Source: Adiantum capillus-veneris (Eukaryota; Streptophyta; Polypodiopsida; Polypodiales; Pteridaceae). Taken from it: a DNA stretch of 64,000 nucleotides. The stretch is taken from NCBI GenBank assembly GCA_014529385.2, contig CM043953.1, forward strand, positions 62,619,872 through 62,683,871, written 5' to 3'. Below the pieces are notes generated by a model. The model ran no database searches, was not told the origin of the DNA, and was given only the letters and a program-made list of their open reading frames with translations. This document shows, piece after piece, positions 46,581 through 60,126 of this stretch (position 1 is the stretch's first letter; each line of letters starts with the position of its first letter). The translations under genes were made by a program, and so were the position numbers.

Positions 46581-48000
46581 TATGGACGCTTTGTGTGAGA
46601 GATGCACTTACATATCCATTTTTATTGACGAGTGTTGCATGTGTGTATGTATTAAGCCTCCTCAAGTGACCAGCCTTATATGGATCCCTACTCCTTCTAC
46701 ACTCCCTTTAGCTATTCTCCACCCCACATTTCTTCTCACCTCAAATCAAGTAAAATGTATTTTCATGATGCTTTTTCTATTTGGATATAGTATTTTGGTG
46801 TTGAGCTGATGGGCGTTTCTGGTTCATGAATGGATTGGTCCTTTGGCAACCCTTCAAGATCAATGCCCAAGTGCACTTCACATACTCACTTCAAGCATTC
46901 TCTCCATTCATACATCCCATCCATGCTTTTGTGTTGGTTCAGAGTAATTTCTTTTATCGAAAACTAGACAACCAAAATAAGTTATGGTGTGGATTGCAAC
47001 TATTCTTCAACTCCTTGTCATAATCAATCACGATGCGGGGCGTGGAAATATTCACACGATAGATTAAAAATTTTGAATAAAGTTTGAGGTACATTTCGTG
47101 GTATGGGCATCTAGACTGGCTCATACGTTTGTTTGTGGCACCACATCATTTAATAGTGTCCATGTGTTGGATGCCATATTGCCCAAGAAATTTTATCCTC
47201 TAACTTGCATTATCGAAAGCTATTGAACGGAAAGGACTTGAATGATTAGATAACATCAAATGACTTGATGAAGATTAGCTTTCTCATATTTATGCTAGAA
47301 AAATGCAAAATCTATAAAGACCCAAAACTCATAATCAAGGAGTTCAATAAGGTGGATCTAGTATGATTCTATGCATAGAAAGAAATGTATATTGTAAAAT
47401 TTTGAAGTGAGAGATTATGGATCATTCGCGATAGAGTATGTATCCGCATATGAAGCCACTATATTCTCAACCTCAAATGGATTATGGCATACTAGATTAA
47501 AAATAAAGTAAATGCCATTTGCCACTAACCAATGAGATCCTTGAGAATCATGTGTATAAACCGCAAAAGTGAAAGCTGCAAAACAAAATAGATGAAGGTT
47601 GGGTGGAAGCACAAAGTTGAGCTCTTAGTAGGAAGCAATGCACCACTACAATTAATTTCTTTGAACCCTAACAAGGGGGTTCTCTCCAATTTGCCAAACT
47701 TAAGTTCATGTTAGCATGATTCAACCATACTCAAAATTTTCATTAGCAACCTCACCCAAACGCCAACCTCTAACAAAGGTATCAAGCTCCCACATCCGAG
47801 GGAGCATAAAAATATGGATGCTTAAGTATTCATGAAGCTAAACTTAAGTGTGGGTAGGTCCTCAATAGTAGCTAGTATTAATTCACTTATCTAAAAACTA
47901 GTCTTCTTCATGCAAGCCAGCAATATAATACATCAATTGTGCATTCCAAAGAGATTAGTTCAAGATCAATGATGTTCGTAGAAGTAGACTCCTAAAACAA
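46581..48000. other. Intergenic, nothing recognised
   Basis: AT-rich DNA with only short random frames, between the kinesin 5' end and the first LTR of the TGTTGGGG copia family. Confidence 0.55.
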
Positions 48001-48222
48001 TGTTGGGGTAAAGGCAGCATGTGCCTTGCCCAAGACGGACATCCAGTGTTTGCCACCCACCATTGACATCACTGACCTACTCACTTATTCTTTATATACA
48101 CATAAAGGAATAAGGAGTGAGGGCTTCTTGCCACTCTACTTCACCCCACACGATGTGTCCTTCTTCCTCTTCCCCTTCATGCACACACGCAAACTTCTAC
48201 ATCTCGACGCGCTCATCAACCA
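48001..48222 (+). repeat. LTR of the TGTTGGGG copia family, copy 1
   Basis: Begins TGTTGGGGTAAAGGC like the copies at 59143 and, less exactly, 55715. It ends before CCAATATCAAAGCC, a decayed tRNA-iMet primer site. It is shorter than the other copies and lacks their CT run. Confidence 0.65.
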
Positions 48223-49035
48223 ATATCAAAGCCATGGCTTGGCAAAGCGGAGGACGGTTTCTTCGGGAGCTTCGCAATGATACTTTGCACGCAAGGGGCG
48301 GTCACAGATCTTGGCATCCGAGCTTGTAGATTCGGATCGGATCAAAGCGAGGAGTGCCCGGCTCGACCCGCCGTAGTGGGTGCATGCACAAGCTTCAGAA
48401 AATAACTAAGGTTTAGTACCTTAGTAGAGAGAAGAAGAATTAAGATCTTCTAAAAAAGTGAGCAGACAAACAGAGTTGAATCACATGGATGGGAGCAGCT
48501 AAGTCTCACTCAGATTGGAGCTCAGGAGATGTTGTGTGTTCTAGGAGGAGGAGAGAAGCTAGCAAAGGGGGAGATTGTTCAAAACAGGCAAGCACAAGGG
48601 AAGCTTCTTCAATAATTTGAAAGTTTGCAGGTTTCTTTGTGTCAAATGTATGCAAAATATAAACAATTTTGCTAATTTTTTTACGTTTTGAGCTTTGAAA
48701 GCCTCTCACATTAAAAGCGTTGAAATTTCTGGTGAATCCAGAGAGTAAAGAAGCTCACAATTTGACATTTTGAGAGCCTGGCAATTCTCTATAGAAAGCA
48801 TGGTCACATGCGCACACACACACACACAAACAAGGAGGCGATTGGCCATCAAGGAGCTCCAAGCCCCACCATCGATTTTCCTTCCTTCAGCATAGCCTCA
48901 CCATCGATGGTATCACCTTGCATCCATGCTTTCCACGACCTCGGATTGACAGAGAGTGGCATCGACTCTCCTCTAGCACTCATCTGAAGTGACTTTGCTT
49001 TGACACTCTCTAGCATTCAAGCCTCGACATAGCAG

Positions 49036-49037
<2 letters not shown>

Positions 49038-49082
<45 letters not shown>
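49038..49082. repeat. (AG)n microsatellite
   Basis: About 22 AG units within the decayed copia element. Confidence 0.95.
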
Positions 49083-49083
<1 letters not shown>

Positions 49084-50331
49084 AACATCGTGCATCCAGA
49101 GCGGCTCGGCTCCAACATAGTCTCCTTGGGAACCCCCTTGACATCAACCTGATTCCCTCCTTCTGCGACTTATGGATCTAACGGTTTTGTCCAGAGCAGT
49201 TCTGATTGAGGTTTTTTGCTCACAAGTTGTGTTTTCCAAAGTAGATTGTGATGCACAATTTATGTGCTCGTGTATGACCATGTGGGTACTTCATAAAGCA
49301 ATTCTAGCATGGTTTTGTGCAATTTTTTCTATGTATGCATGTGCAGATACGGAGTGATCTAGTTACAGCCTGCAGGTGTCAGATTCGCAGGTTTACAAGG
49401 ATTTCAAACAGATACACTTGTCCATAGAGCTGCTCGTTCAAGAGTGAGCTAGATCTCCAAAGTTTGGCAGTTTATGTATACCACATATGGTTTTTCTACT
49501 GACACATTTATGATCTATGTGTTTTGGTGAAAATTTTGGGGATTTTGCTTAATTTCAAGTAAAACTCTTTCTATTTTTCCCCAAATTCTTTCCATGCTTT
49601 CTATGTATCTACAACTTACTCTCTATTGCTTTAGTGGTTGAGATTTATCCCACTTTGATAATGATCAATCGAAAGAGTGAGATTTGTGTATGCTCATAAT
49701 GGCTACAACTTATAGGTAGTCACAAGTTCTATAGGTTACTCTCAGATTGTGCATGCACTTTTGTGGCATGCATATTGAGCACTGTGTTTGCTCTTATGCA
49801 TATAGTTATGCGTTGTATCTTTTGAGGGGATTTTATCCGAGTCGTGAGTCTTGCTACTCGTTCTACCTACAGTATCACTTGGTGCTTGTTTATGTGTTGA
49901 CTTTTCTTGGTTTAAAGCAGAGGTTGGACACTACTATTGTACATTGCTTTGGTAGAGTTACATTGTGCATATGCAGCATTGGATTGATGTAGTGGTCTAG
50001 TGATCTCCCACTTTGTTGCCATTTGGCATGGTTTATGGTTGAGATTTGCTCAGTTTATAAGAGATACTCTGTCAGATTTTTCCCAAGGTTTCTCATTCTT
50101 GGTTTCTTGGCATTCATATAGCATATATGTGTGACGTTTTAGAGTTTGCAGACATGACTTGTGAGAGACAGAGTTCTCGTTCATGCTGATACTTGTGTTG
50201 TTGGCATTGTGGTCGCATAGGGCACTAGCATTGTTGCTTTTGACGTATGAGGCAGCGACAACAATGTATGCGAGATGCAAATGTTTTTTTGACACATGCT
50301 AGAGCGGTGGCTTTGTACACCACAGTGACAA

Positions 50332-50419
50332 TGATGTCACATTCACCTTTAGTGTTCCTCTTGCTTACATGTCTTTGATGTCACATTCACCTTTAGTGTT
50401 CCTCTTGCTTACATGTCTT
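50332..50419. repeat. Perfect 44-bp tandem duplication
   Basis: Two identical 44-bp units beginning TGATGTCACATTCACC follow each other without a gap. They are absent from the related element at 57.9 kb, so the event is recent. Confidence 0.93.
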
Positions 50420-51000
50420 TGAGAGGTGGAACTACTTCCCATTGGTTGCTAGATGAGGATGTAGTTTTCCACATCACACTACATCGTGAGTGGTTTGGCA
50501 CTTTCTCTAGTGGGTGCTTTGGTCGTGTGCACTTGGCCAATAGTTCAACATTTGACATTGCAGGAGTAGGAGATGTATACTGCACCATATGCACTTTGTC
50601 ATGTGCGCTATGTTCCTCACCTGAGATAGATGTTGATCTCAATGAGCCAATTAACAGATGGTATAGTGCTTAGAGAGCAGTCTTTTAAGATGCATTGGGG
50701 ATCATTAGTGATTGCCAAGGGAGCCCAGAGTGGCTCGGTATATCCTATGCATGTATATGAGGTATGAGACAACACAATCCTAATTTTGTTACTAGCATGC
50801 GATGAGCAAGAGACGAGACATCTCTCCTTCGTGAGTGAGCTTCATCATGCTCATGGAGCATCAACCTCATACCAAGTCTTCATAAATGATGGTGGGCCAT
50901 CAAGAGTGAATGGACCATCAAACTCATACCAAGCCTCGCTAAATGATTTTGTGTAATCAACAATCTCAGAAAAAAAAAAGAAGACTCGTGGGACCATCCA

Positions 51001-52330
51001 ACAACAAGTGCAACACCCCTACAAAAGTGTGTGGTCCGTTAATGTTCCAAAGATACCAAATTCCACCCTAAGCACCCTTTATGCATAGTGCTAAAGGGTC
51101 TCTTCTTGCAAAATATTTGTTACATACGCATCATGGTAGGGTCAAGTACATGGCCTCGCATTTTTTGAATCCCATGCACAAGCAACTCATCTACATCTAC
51201 AATCATCCATGAGGACTCCTAACAAGTGGGGAGGAGGAGGACTTTAGGGCCATAAAAGAGTAGATAAATTGCACATGTTTTGGTATGATATGGGGAAAAA
51301 TATTCCTCATTTCTCTATGCTATTGTGGGAATTATGGATTCGACCCATGCTTAGAGGATTGGTTTATGAAACCTTAGTAGATTATAATTGTCCGGGTAAG
51401 CCTTTACCTTACTCTTATAGTGAGAACAATCTCTAAAAGCCAAGCATGTACCTTTATGTGCATAGTCACACTTTCCCCATGGAACCCTATATAGTCTCAC
51501 ACGTGCTACTCAGTCCACAAGCACATGACCCTTGCCATTACCATATGCGGTGCATATTTATCAACTCATTGATTCCATTTTAGCATACATAAGGCCACAA
51601 CAAAGGTTGTATTTTCTCTCAATTCCTACATCATTCCTACATTGTGTGTTGAGATCTCTCTCTAATCTACCTATCATCTATTGCTATGGTGCAAACACAA
51701 CCATGAATGCCACAATGGTTTACCCCCCATAGCACTTACATGCGTATTAGAGTAGTGCAAGTTTGTGGGCCACCAAAGGGATGGTAAGTGAGGTTGGGCA
51801 ATCAAGGCAAGCCAAAGTAAGGCAGCACACGGCAATGTCAGCTGGGGTGAGTAGCCAACGTGGGTAATGATGACGCAAGTGAGCAGTTGGATCCTGGAGC
51901 ATAGTCAATGTTGAAAGCGGGTGGTTTGCAACCAAGGGGCAACACTTTGATGATGATCTCGCACAGTGCCAGTTTTGTCAAGGGATAAGTAGCAGAAAAA
52001 AATGCACGAGCCAAGTAGCGTACAGAAGAAGATCTGAGCTTCAATTAGAAAAAAATAAATTCCTTTGATTGTTATGAAGTTGAGGGTCCCACAAATGAAC
52101 CTTTTTGAAAGGCAAGTGTTGATGCTTTTTCCTCAAAGCCAAACACACACACACATTCAAAAGGCACGCACACGTGCGCGTGCACACACACACACATATA
52201 ATCAAAGTAATAAGGGAAAAATTAATGAAGAAACCAAGCATAAGAAAAATGGAAATTCAATTGAAATGTTGTAGCTTAATGCTTAGGCCAAAAGCAACAA
52301 ATATTAGTGTGTTGGAAAGCTTGTGAAGGC
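51001..52330. other. Non-coding, nothing recognised
   Basis: No coding domain or LTR boundary is seen. A CA/CG-rich tract lies at about 52145-52195. Confidence 0.5.
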
Positions 52331-52399
52331 CACTACGCACACACATACATATCAATTCTCAATTTACGCTCTCAAGCAAGGTGATTTGGCTCAAAAAAA

Positions 52400-52689
52400 T
52401 GTGGGAAAAACATATATCAATCCACACATAATCAAGAAAATGCAAAATGCGATGAAGGTATGATTACAAGCAAAAGGGGAAGGAGAAATTTGAGTGGTCT
52501 AGCAAAGCTCCTAATGTGAGGAAGTTTGGGAGCGTGCGTCAGTGCGAGTGCAAAAGCGGGAGTGCTTCTGTCTAAGTGGAGCTTAGAGTGAATAATGATC
52601 CACAACCCCTTATTCTTTTCTATTATGTAATTGAATAAGATAAAGTTAGTAAAGGGCGGTGCTCGGCAAATATGGCATGCACCCTTACA
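52400..52689 (-). repeat. 3' LTR (outer edge uncertain) of a truncated copia element
   Basis: The inner edge at 52689 (TGTAAGGGTGCATGCC on the minus strand) is followed by a polypurine tract reading AAGTGGGAGA on the minus strand. The outer edge is not resolved. The AGAAAAGAATAAGGGG segment resembles the LTRs at 55715 and 59143. Confidence 0.55.
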
Positions 52690-52724
52690 ATCTCCCACTT
52701 GAAGGCCATAGTGGCCCAAGTGGC

Positions 52725-54135
52725 CTATGTTAGTACAAATTTGTACAAATGGGAAGCACCACCAGGCTTCACCCTACGTCCATCATCTTGTGTGAACCGC
52801 TCTGAGGCTAAGCTCTTCGTAAGAGCATCTGCAGGGTTGTCATCCATGTGAACTTTGGCTAACTCAATGCGTTTGCTAGTCAAAATATCATGTATCACAT
52901 GATACGTGACCTCAATGTATTTTGACTTGGAATGAAACATGGGGTTCTTTGCTAACGGAATCATCACAATGCACTGGAGTCTGGTGTATACCAAGGTCTC
53001 CCACTAGACGAGATAACCATACAACTTCCTTGCTGGCATTGGAAATGCAACATACATAGCCTCAATGGTGGAAGAAGAAGTGCAATTTTGGAGACATGGT
53101 CTCCAAGAGACTACTGCTCCAACAAACAAAAAAATGTGGCCAGATGTGGATCTCCTAGTGTCCACACAACCCGCATAATCAGAATTAGTGTATGCAACAA
53201 TGGATGCATTATTGTTTCCAACGTGTAAGCACTTGCTAGCTGAACCCTTGATGTATCTCAAGATATGCTTCATTGCTTCCCAATGCTTTTTGCTCAGATT
53301 TGCCATATATTATTGACCACTCCCACTGCAAATGCAACGTGTGGTCACGTACCGACCATGGCAAACATGAGACTATCAATTGTCGAAGAGTATGGCACCT
53401 TTTCCATCTTTGCATTTTTAGCATCCAATTCGGGGTAATTATTCTTGCTAAGTTTGACATATGACGCCATTGGGGTACTCAATGCTTTCCCCCCTTGCAT
53501 GCTAAAACGTTGCAAGATCTTGTGAACATACACTTCCTATGATAGTTCAAGTATACCTCTCTTGATACGCATACCAAGAAAATATTGTGCATCACCCAAA
53601 TCCTTCATGGCAAAATGCTTGCTTAAGGCGTCCTTGAGAAGTGCAATCTCATCTTTGGACTTCTCAGCTATAAGCATATCATCCATGTACAAGATGAGAA
53701 TGATGAGGGAACCATCGTTCAACCTCCTTGTGTATAAGCAGTGATCCGCTTCGCTCTGTACATAACCTTGGGATTGAATGTACTTGTCAAACTTAATGTA
53801 CCATAGCCTTGAACCTTGCTTTAGTCCATACAAAGATTTCTTGAGCCTACACACCAATTCTGCCTTGTTGGCTTCTCAAGCTTGATCTCAAAACCTTCTA
53901 ACTGCTTCATGTAGACATCTTCTTCAAGATCCCCATGAAGAAACATCGTCTTCACATCCGTTTGGACCAATTCCATGTCCTCAATGGCTACTAAACCAAA
54001 CACAAGATGTAGTGTAGTAATTTTGACTACTGGAGAAAAAATCTCGTTGAAATTTATACCTTTCTTTAGCTTGAAGCCTTTAGCAACCAATCTAGCCTTA
54101 TACTTATATTTGACGTTCGCGAATCTTATGCACAA
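52725..54135 (-). pseudogene. Truncated copia RT and RNase H
   Basis: Fragments in three frames. RT: KARLVAKGFKLKKGINFNEIF, QTDVKTMFLHGDL, SLYGLKQGSRLWY and a YMDD box near 53680. RNase H: TNSDYAGCVDTRRSTSGH and the HSKSKYIEV strand. There are two frameshifts and several stops. Everything upstream of RT (gag, protease, integrase, 5' LTR) is missing. Confidence 0.88.
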
Positions 54136-54433
54136 TTTTTAAAAAGCTCTATACTTACAAGTTCCCATTCTATCTTGAGAGAGAGAAAGAAAGAAGTATC
54201 CTCACCTCTCTTTCTTTCTTAAAAATACTATCTCTAAGCTTTTTCTTCACACATAGATTACGTTCCCACATAAACCTATTGTTCCACATAAAGAAAGATC
54301 CTAAATAAATAGATTTTGAACCCGATTTCAATCCGATTGCTTTGATAAACTCATGATGACTCACAAAATTGAGAATCTCAATTACTTTGCAAAATAACTG
54401 AAATGACTTATATGGATAAATGTTGGGTACATT

Positions 54434-54467
<34 letters not shown>

Positions 54468-55520
54468 ACGCACACGCACAAAACACCATTTGAACTTACT
54501 TTGTTGGCTTGCATATCACTACTTGAACCACCACCAACAATTAGGGCTAGGAGAGGTATGCTTTGCTAGGTTGTTAGATGTTGTTCAAGTGTAAGCTTGG
54601 ATCATCACACACATGGGAAGACTTCGTTATCACGCTGTCAATTGCATGGCCACAAAACAAACATATGGTTGTGAATAACCAAATGAACACCAATTCAAGA
54701 TATGATGACATGGGGGATCATCACACCATCGGATACAACTTGGAAAGGCCAGAATCCATAGATGTGGTATGCTAAGGAATGGCAATTTTTTTGGGTCACA
54801 CATTCATCGGGAGACCAGGAACATCAAAAGCATTCATAGGCAACTTGGCACTACTATTAGGACTTGAAAAAAAAATATAACAGAGGAGTATATTACTCTT
54901 TGGTCTCTCAAGACCAAACAATGTCTACAAATAAAACATATGATATGTACAACTAAATCATCAAACTTTAAGAAGGTAATACAAACCTTATATTTGCTAC
55001 TTTAGTATCCTTTTTTTATTTTGTTGAGATTTTGTGTGAATATATTAGTGTGAACAATCCCTCTTCTAGTTAAGTCACCACACACTTTCTGACTAATCAA
55101 GTTTGTAATAATAAGTTGCAGGAAAATCTCGCAAACTTTCAAATGTGTTTTCAAAAGAATAGTGAATGTCTTGTGTAGCATGGTATAGATGTGTTATAAA
55201 GAATGACCAATTAGCAAGTTAGATAACTATAGGGTTACTCTTGTGGAATCAAGGGAAAAAGATTTTCTCCATCATGGCACTCACCATTCTTTCCATGAAG
55301 AAGAAGGATGGTTCTATGCTTGCATCATAGACTACCATGGCAACAAAGCATAGTGGCCTATACCAATCTTGGCTACTAGCCTGACACTCTAATAGCACAA
55401 TGAGACACAATGCACAACATAACTGAAGAAAAAGAAGTGTCATCACAATTAAGAACAAGTATCTTATACTAAGTATTGACAAACAATTTGGTTAACTCGA
55501 AGATGCAAGATAATTCAATA
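54136..55520. other. Non-coding, with a CA repeat
   Basis: Contains a CA/CACG tract at about 54433-54480. No gene is recognised. Confidence 0.5.
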
Positions 55521-55686
55521 GGATAGTGTTATTCTCAGGGTCTCATTAGGTGCATCTATGGCCCCTTGATGCACCTATAATGATGCTTTGTACTTGCTTT
55601 TGAGGATAGTGTTATTCTCGGGGTATCATTAGGTGCATCTATAGCCCCTTGATGTACCTATAGTGATGTTTGTGCTTTCTTTTGGC
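55521..55686. repeat. 83-bp tandem duplication
   Basis: Two imperfect units beginning GGATAGTGTTATTCTC, at 55521 and 55604. Confidence 0.88.
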
Positions 55687-55714
55687 ACTATAAATGTTTG
55701 TTCAAGTCTTTTGG

Positions 55715-56086
<372 letters not shown>

Positions 56087-59000
56087 ATCGGTGTCAGAGC
56101 GCATGGCAATGGCAGGGAGCATGGCATCATTGAGAGCTTCAAGACGATAGCTCGCTCGCTCTTGATAGCGGATAGATCAAGAAAGTTTGGAAGCTTTGTG
56201 AATGCAATGGGAGCTTGTGAGCGTAGCCTGAGAGTGATGTATCCTCTTGTAGAAGCTCATAAGAGAGTGTGTAGGTGAAGGTGCTACTCTAAAACTGTGT
56301 ATGCACAATAGCACTATTTTGCAGATCAAATTTCTCCCTGTAGAATGGATATCTCAAAAAATTTCCCATGAGTCCCCTCCATTTCAATGTGCTCTATAGC
56401 TTTGAAGTAGAAATTCTTTGCAAATTACTCAACGATTTTTTGATATTCAGCTTAGACTGACTGTATATAAAAAAAAGTTGGGTTTTTTTATTTTTGTGTA
56501 TAGTGTGAGTTTTGATGCACTTTTGTAAGCATGATAGGAGCTCAAAGTTGGGTGCATAAATTTTGAATTGAAGATGCAATTTCAACTTTTGTAGGGCTTG
56601 AGATTTGAGGTTTTTTGGTAGATACGGGCAAAGAATCCTGAAGGGATTTACACACCATCGAAGCGGTCTCTTGAGAGATGCGGTTCTTCAACCACACAGG
56701 TGGATCTTCTGTCACAAGTTCTCACCGGTCACTTTGAAAACAATTTTGTGCTTTGGTCTATGATCTTTCCAGATGGATTTTCATATGGTTATGGCACATG
56801 GTTGATGCCCATTCTACATGCATTTTGGCAAGCACTTTTGAGTGTTGCTGAGCTCGCTTGAGAGCATTGTTTTTGCATCAATCAGTTCTCTAGATTGCAA
56901 CTCTTTCAATGCTTGTTCATGTGTAGGTGTACGTTGAGTGTGGATTGCCATTGTATGTCACATTGTGGAGCCATTTTGGCATTACTCTTTGGCATTGAAT
57001 AGTGGTTTTAGTTTAGGGTTTTCAGTTCTCTTTCAAAGACTATAGTGGTCGAGGTTTACTCCCACTTTGCCATATCTTTTGTTGACAACTTTTGGTCAGT
57101 TTTTTATAGTGGTCGAGAGCTTCTCCCACTTTGGCATCTTGGATGCAATTTATGATTTGAGAGTTTACATTGAGATTTCACTCATTTTGCAGGGGAGACT
57201 TTGTTCAATTTTCCCTAGATTTCTCACCATACTTTTGGCTTGATTTCCATACGCTTTGTGTGGTCATTGGATTGGGACGATGACTCTCTCTTGTTGTGAT
57301 TGACTCTGCTCCCACATTGATGGGCATATGGTTTTTTTTGGACATGGATTGGTGTGTTCTTGTATTCACTCTCAGAAGAGAGATTTGTGTATGCTCGTAG
57401 TGGCTACTAGTAGACATATGGTATGCATAGTTTTTGATCCACGAATATTTCAATTGTGAGTCTATTGCATACAATTTACAAGTAGTCATCGGTTATAAGT
57501 TCTATGTACTTTTGGCAGTTGCGACTTGCATCAGCGTGAAGATTGTAGAGCATACTAGTGTGATCACACTATTGCAGGGGACTTTATGTGTTGATGCGCT
57601 TGAGAACCACGAGTGATGGTGAGCTCTTTTGAGAGTGTTTTCTCCCTGCAAGTAGCTCCTTTTGTTCGAGGTTTGGTGCACTTCTCTTTGGCATTGGTTT
57701 ATGCACATTGGCCTTATACATGTAGAGCAATAGCTTTTGATTATCCCACTTTTGACATTTACTTCTGGTAGTTGATGTGTGAAAATTTTGATCCACTATG
57801 ACTCATGTGAGACAATGATCTCGTTCATGTCGACACTTGATATGTTGGCAATGTGGTTACACAGGGCACATTAGTCGTCATTGCTTTAGATGCACGAGGC
57901 AATGGTGTAGATGTAAACGTGATGCAGAGATGATTTTGACACAGACTAGAGATGTGGATTCATTTGTGAGTGATGGTGATGCCATGTTTATCTCTAATAT
58001 ACCTCTTTTAGATATGTCTATGGATAGCACACTTTCTCCAAATTGGTTACTAGATGGCAATGCTCCTTTCTACTTCACACCATGTAATGAGTGGTTTAGT
58101 AGTTTCTCTAGTGGGAGACTAGTTATGTGCGACTTGCTGATGGTTCAACGTTTGACATAGAGGTTCAAGAGATGTATGTTTGTCATTGCCTAGCGGTGCA
58201 TCATACACTCTTCAACATGTGTGATATGTTCTTGAGTTGAGACATAGTTTGATCTCGATGAGACAATTGAGAGATAGTGGATGTCGATGCATTGTAAATC
58301 TGTAGTCATTGTGCAAGGAGCCTAGAGTGGCTTGGTCTACCCTATGCATGTATCTAAGGTGCAAGACAACATAGTCATGATTACATTACAATCATTTCAA
58401 TGAGAGACTAGACACATATCTTTCGCGGATGAGCTCCAGAGTGCTATGTACAACATGTATGTAGATGTAGAGTTAGAGCGTCCATGCTCTAGTAAGACAC
58501 AGCAGATTGATCCTCTTAGGACATAGATCCTTTTTACCATGGAAATGAGCAATATGGAGTTCTTTGACATGCTCATGCTAGTGGCTAATATGGTGATTTT
58601 AGGACATGTGGATACAGTCCCTACGGATGTTGAGGGAGTGATGACTACCCTGGAGTCAAGATTGATACGTCCATGCGTGACTAGTTTTGGTGGTGATGTA
58701 GTGAGGGTTGAGATACCTACTGCGGATAGATTGGAAAAGGTCACTGCAGATGGCATTGATGCGGTTGGCATGGATATGCTAGCAAATATTACACGTTTAT
58801 CATCAGCCATTGGGACTCTCATGTATGACCTCTTAGTGTCGAGACCTGACATAACAGCTGCAATGGGAGCATTTGTAGTTGGGATTGTTAGTTGAGCTAT
58901 GTCTGACACTAGCATGATGCATCATGGAGCCGTGGAGGTCATTATAGGATACTTGCAAGGTATGCATGCTGACTCTAACAGCTTTCACATACCACTAGAG

Positions 59001-59142
59001 CCTATACGACGGCATGCATTGACATTGAGAGAGACAATGGACATAGGTTGAGACGATTTTCCTCCCTAAACATCTTATACATAATACTGCTAGGTCTTAT
59101 ACTAGTACCACTTATCGGCCCATTTGCCTTTAAGTGGAAGAA
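56087..59142 (+). mobile_element. Decayed internal region of a TGTTGGGG-family copia element
   Basis: A zinc-knuckle remnant (CWQCGYTGHISRHC, 57843-57884), a protease remnant (NWLLDGNAPFYFTP, about 58035; DSGA lost) and an RNase H-side remnant (SSAIGTLMYDLLVSRPDITAAMG, about 58800) appear in order. Integrase and most of RT are deleted. An AAGTGGAAGAA purine tract precedes the next LTR. Confidence 0.75.
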
Positions 59143-59512
59143 TGTTGGGGTAAAGGCGGTGTGCCTCTTACCTCGGTCGGACATGCCAAAGGTGTCAGAC
59201 CCCCCCATTACTTGTATGCACCTTATTCTTTACTAGTTAGAAGAATAAGGGACTCTCTCTTACACACATTGTGGTGAGCTGCTCCACCCAATCGTGTGTT
59301 CTCTCTCTCTCTCTCTCTCTCTCTCCCCCCCCCCCCCCCCCCCCCCTCTTCTTCCTCTCCACACACTCACCACATTTGCACTCTCACATAGCTCCACCCA
59401 CATGCGGTCTCCTCTCTTCTATTCTTGCTCTGCACACATACACATCATGCACCTCACATGCTTACAACTTGGTTTTGATGGCAACCACCCCACCGTGCTA
59501 TGTGCACTAACA
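59143..59512 (+). repeat. LTR of the TGTTGGGG copia family, copy 3
   Basis: 370 bp, TGTTGGGG to CACTAACA. It contains (CT)12 running into 22 C (59301-59346). It serves as the 3' LTR of the element to its left, but is also followed by a primer site. Confidence 0.8.
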
Positions 59513-59514
59513 AT

Positions 59515-59526
59515 TGGTATCAGAGC
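59515..59526 (+). other. Primer-binding site (tRNA-iMet) after LTR copy 3
   Basis: A perfect TGGTATCAGAGC, 2 bp after the LTR. It shows that this LTR is (also) a 5' LTR. Confidence 0.85.
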
Positions 59527-60000
59527 ACGATTTCGATGGCAACCCCACCCGCTCACATTGTGATGGTATAGAATGGATTAAGGCTTGGAGCCTTAGTAGA
59601 GAGAAGACATCTTTGGGATTTTCATATGGGAGCAAATTTTCCAAAAACAGGCAAATTTGCTGAAGTTTGCAAAAGCTTGGAGATCCAAACACACCTGAGA
59701 GCGACCAGACAATAGCTTGGCAATATGAGTGGCACTAAAGGGGCAACAAGGAGAAGGTAGCACTAAATCATCTCAGTAAATTAAAACACATGGGTAGCAA
59801 GGATGTAAGACCAAGGGCAAACCTAGGGGGTCATGCACCCGGCGGGCCAAGGGCCGACAGCTAGATGTGGACAGGGGATTCTAATAGGGTGGTAGGGTGG
59901 AGAATCCTCAAGGCAGTTCCCCTAGTTCTTTCAGTGGTATTAGATCTCAAGGGAAAGGGGAGCTATGGAGGAGGGGGAAAGCCTTGCATGAGCTTTACAT
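59527..60000 (+). other. Leader-like remnant of a further copia copy
   Basis: The segment GAGCCTTAGTAGAGAGAAGA (near 59590) also follows LTR copy 1 (near 48420). It is the start of an internal region whose remainder is not recognised. Confidence 0.5.
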
Positions 60001-60013
60001 GGTGCATGCATGG

Positions 60014-60030
60014 TCTCTCTCTCTCTCTCT

Positions 60031-60124
<94 letters not shown>
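60014..60124. repeat. (CT)n(TA)n compound microsatellite
   Basis: A CT tract to about 60062, then about 31 TA units to 60124. Confidence 0.97.

Positions 60125-60126
<2 letters not shown>

Larger units (their letters stand above)
48223..51000 (+). mobile_element. Decayed internal region of a TGTTGGGG-family copia element
   Basis: Collinear in short blocks with 56087-58400: for example GAGATTTGTGTATGCTC (near 49680 and 57380), the zinc-knuckle remnant (near 50200 and 57850), and the protease region. In 50413-50673 a fragment reads HWLLDEDVVFHITLHREWF, a copia protease start in which DSGA has become DEDV. RT and RNase H are not found. The right end is not sharp. Confidence 0.65.
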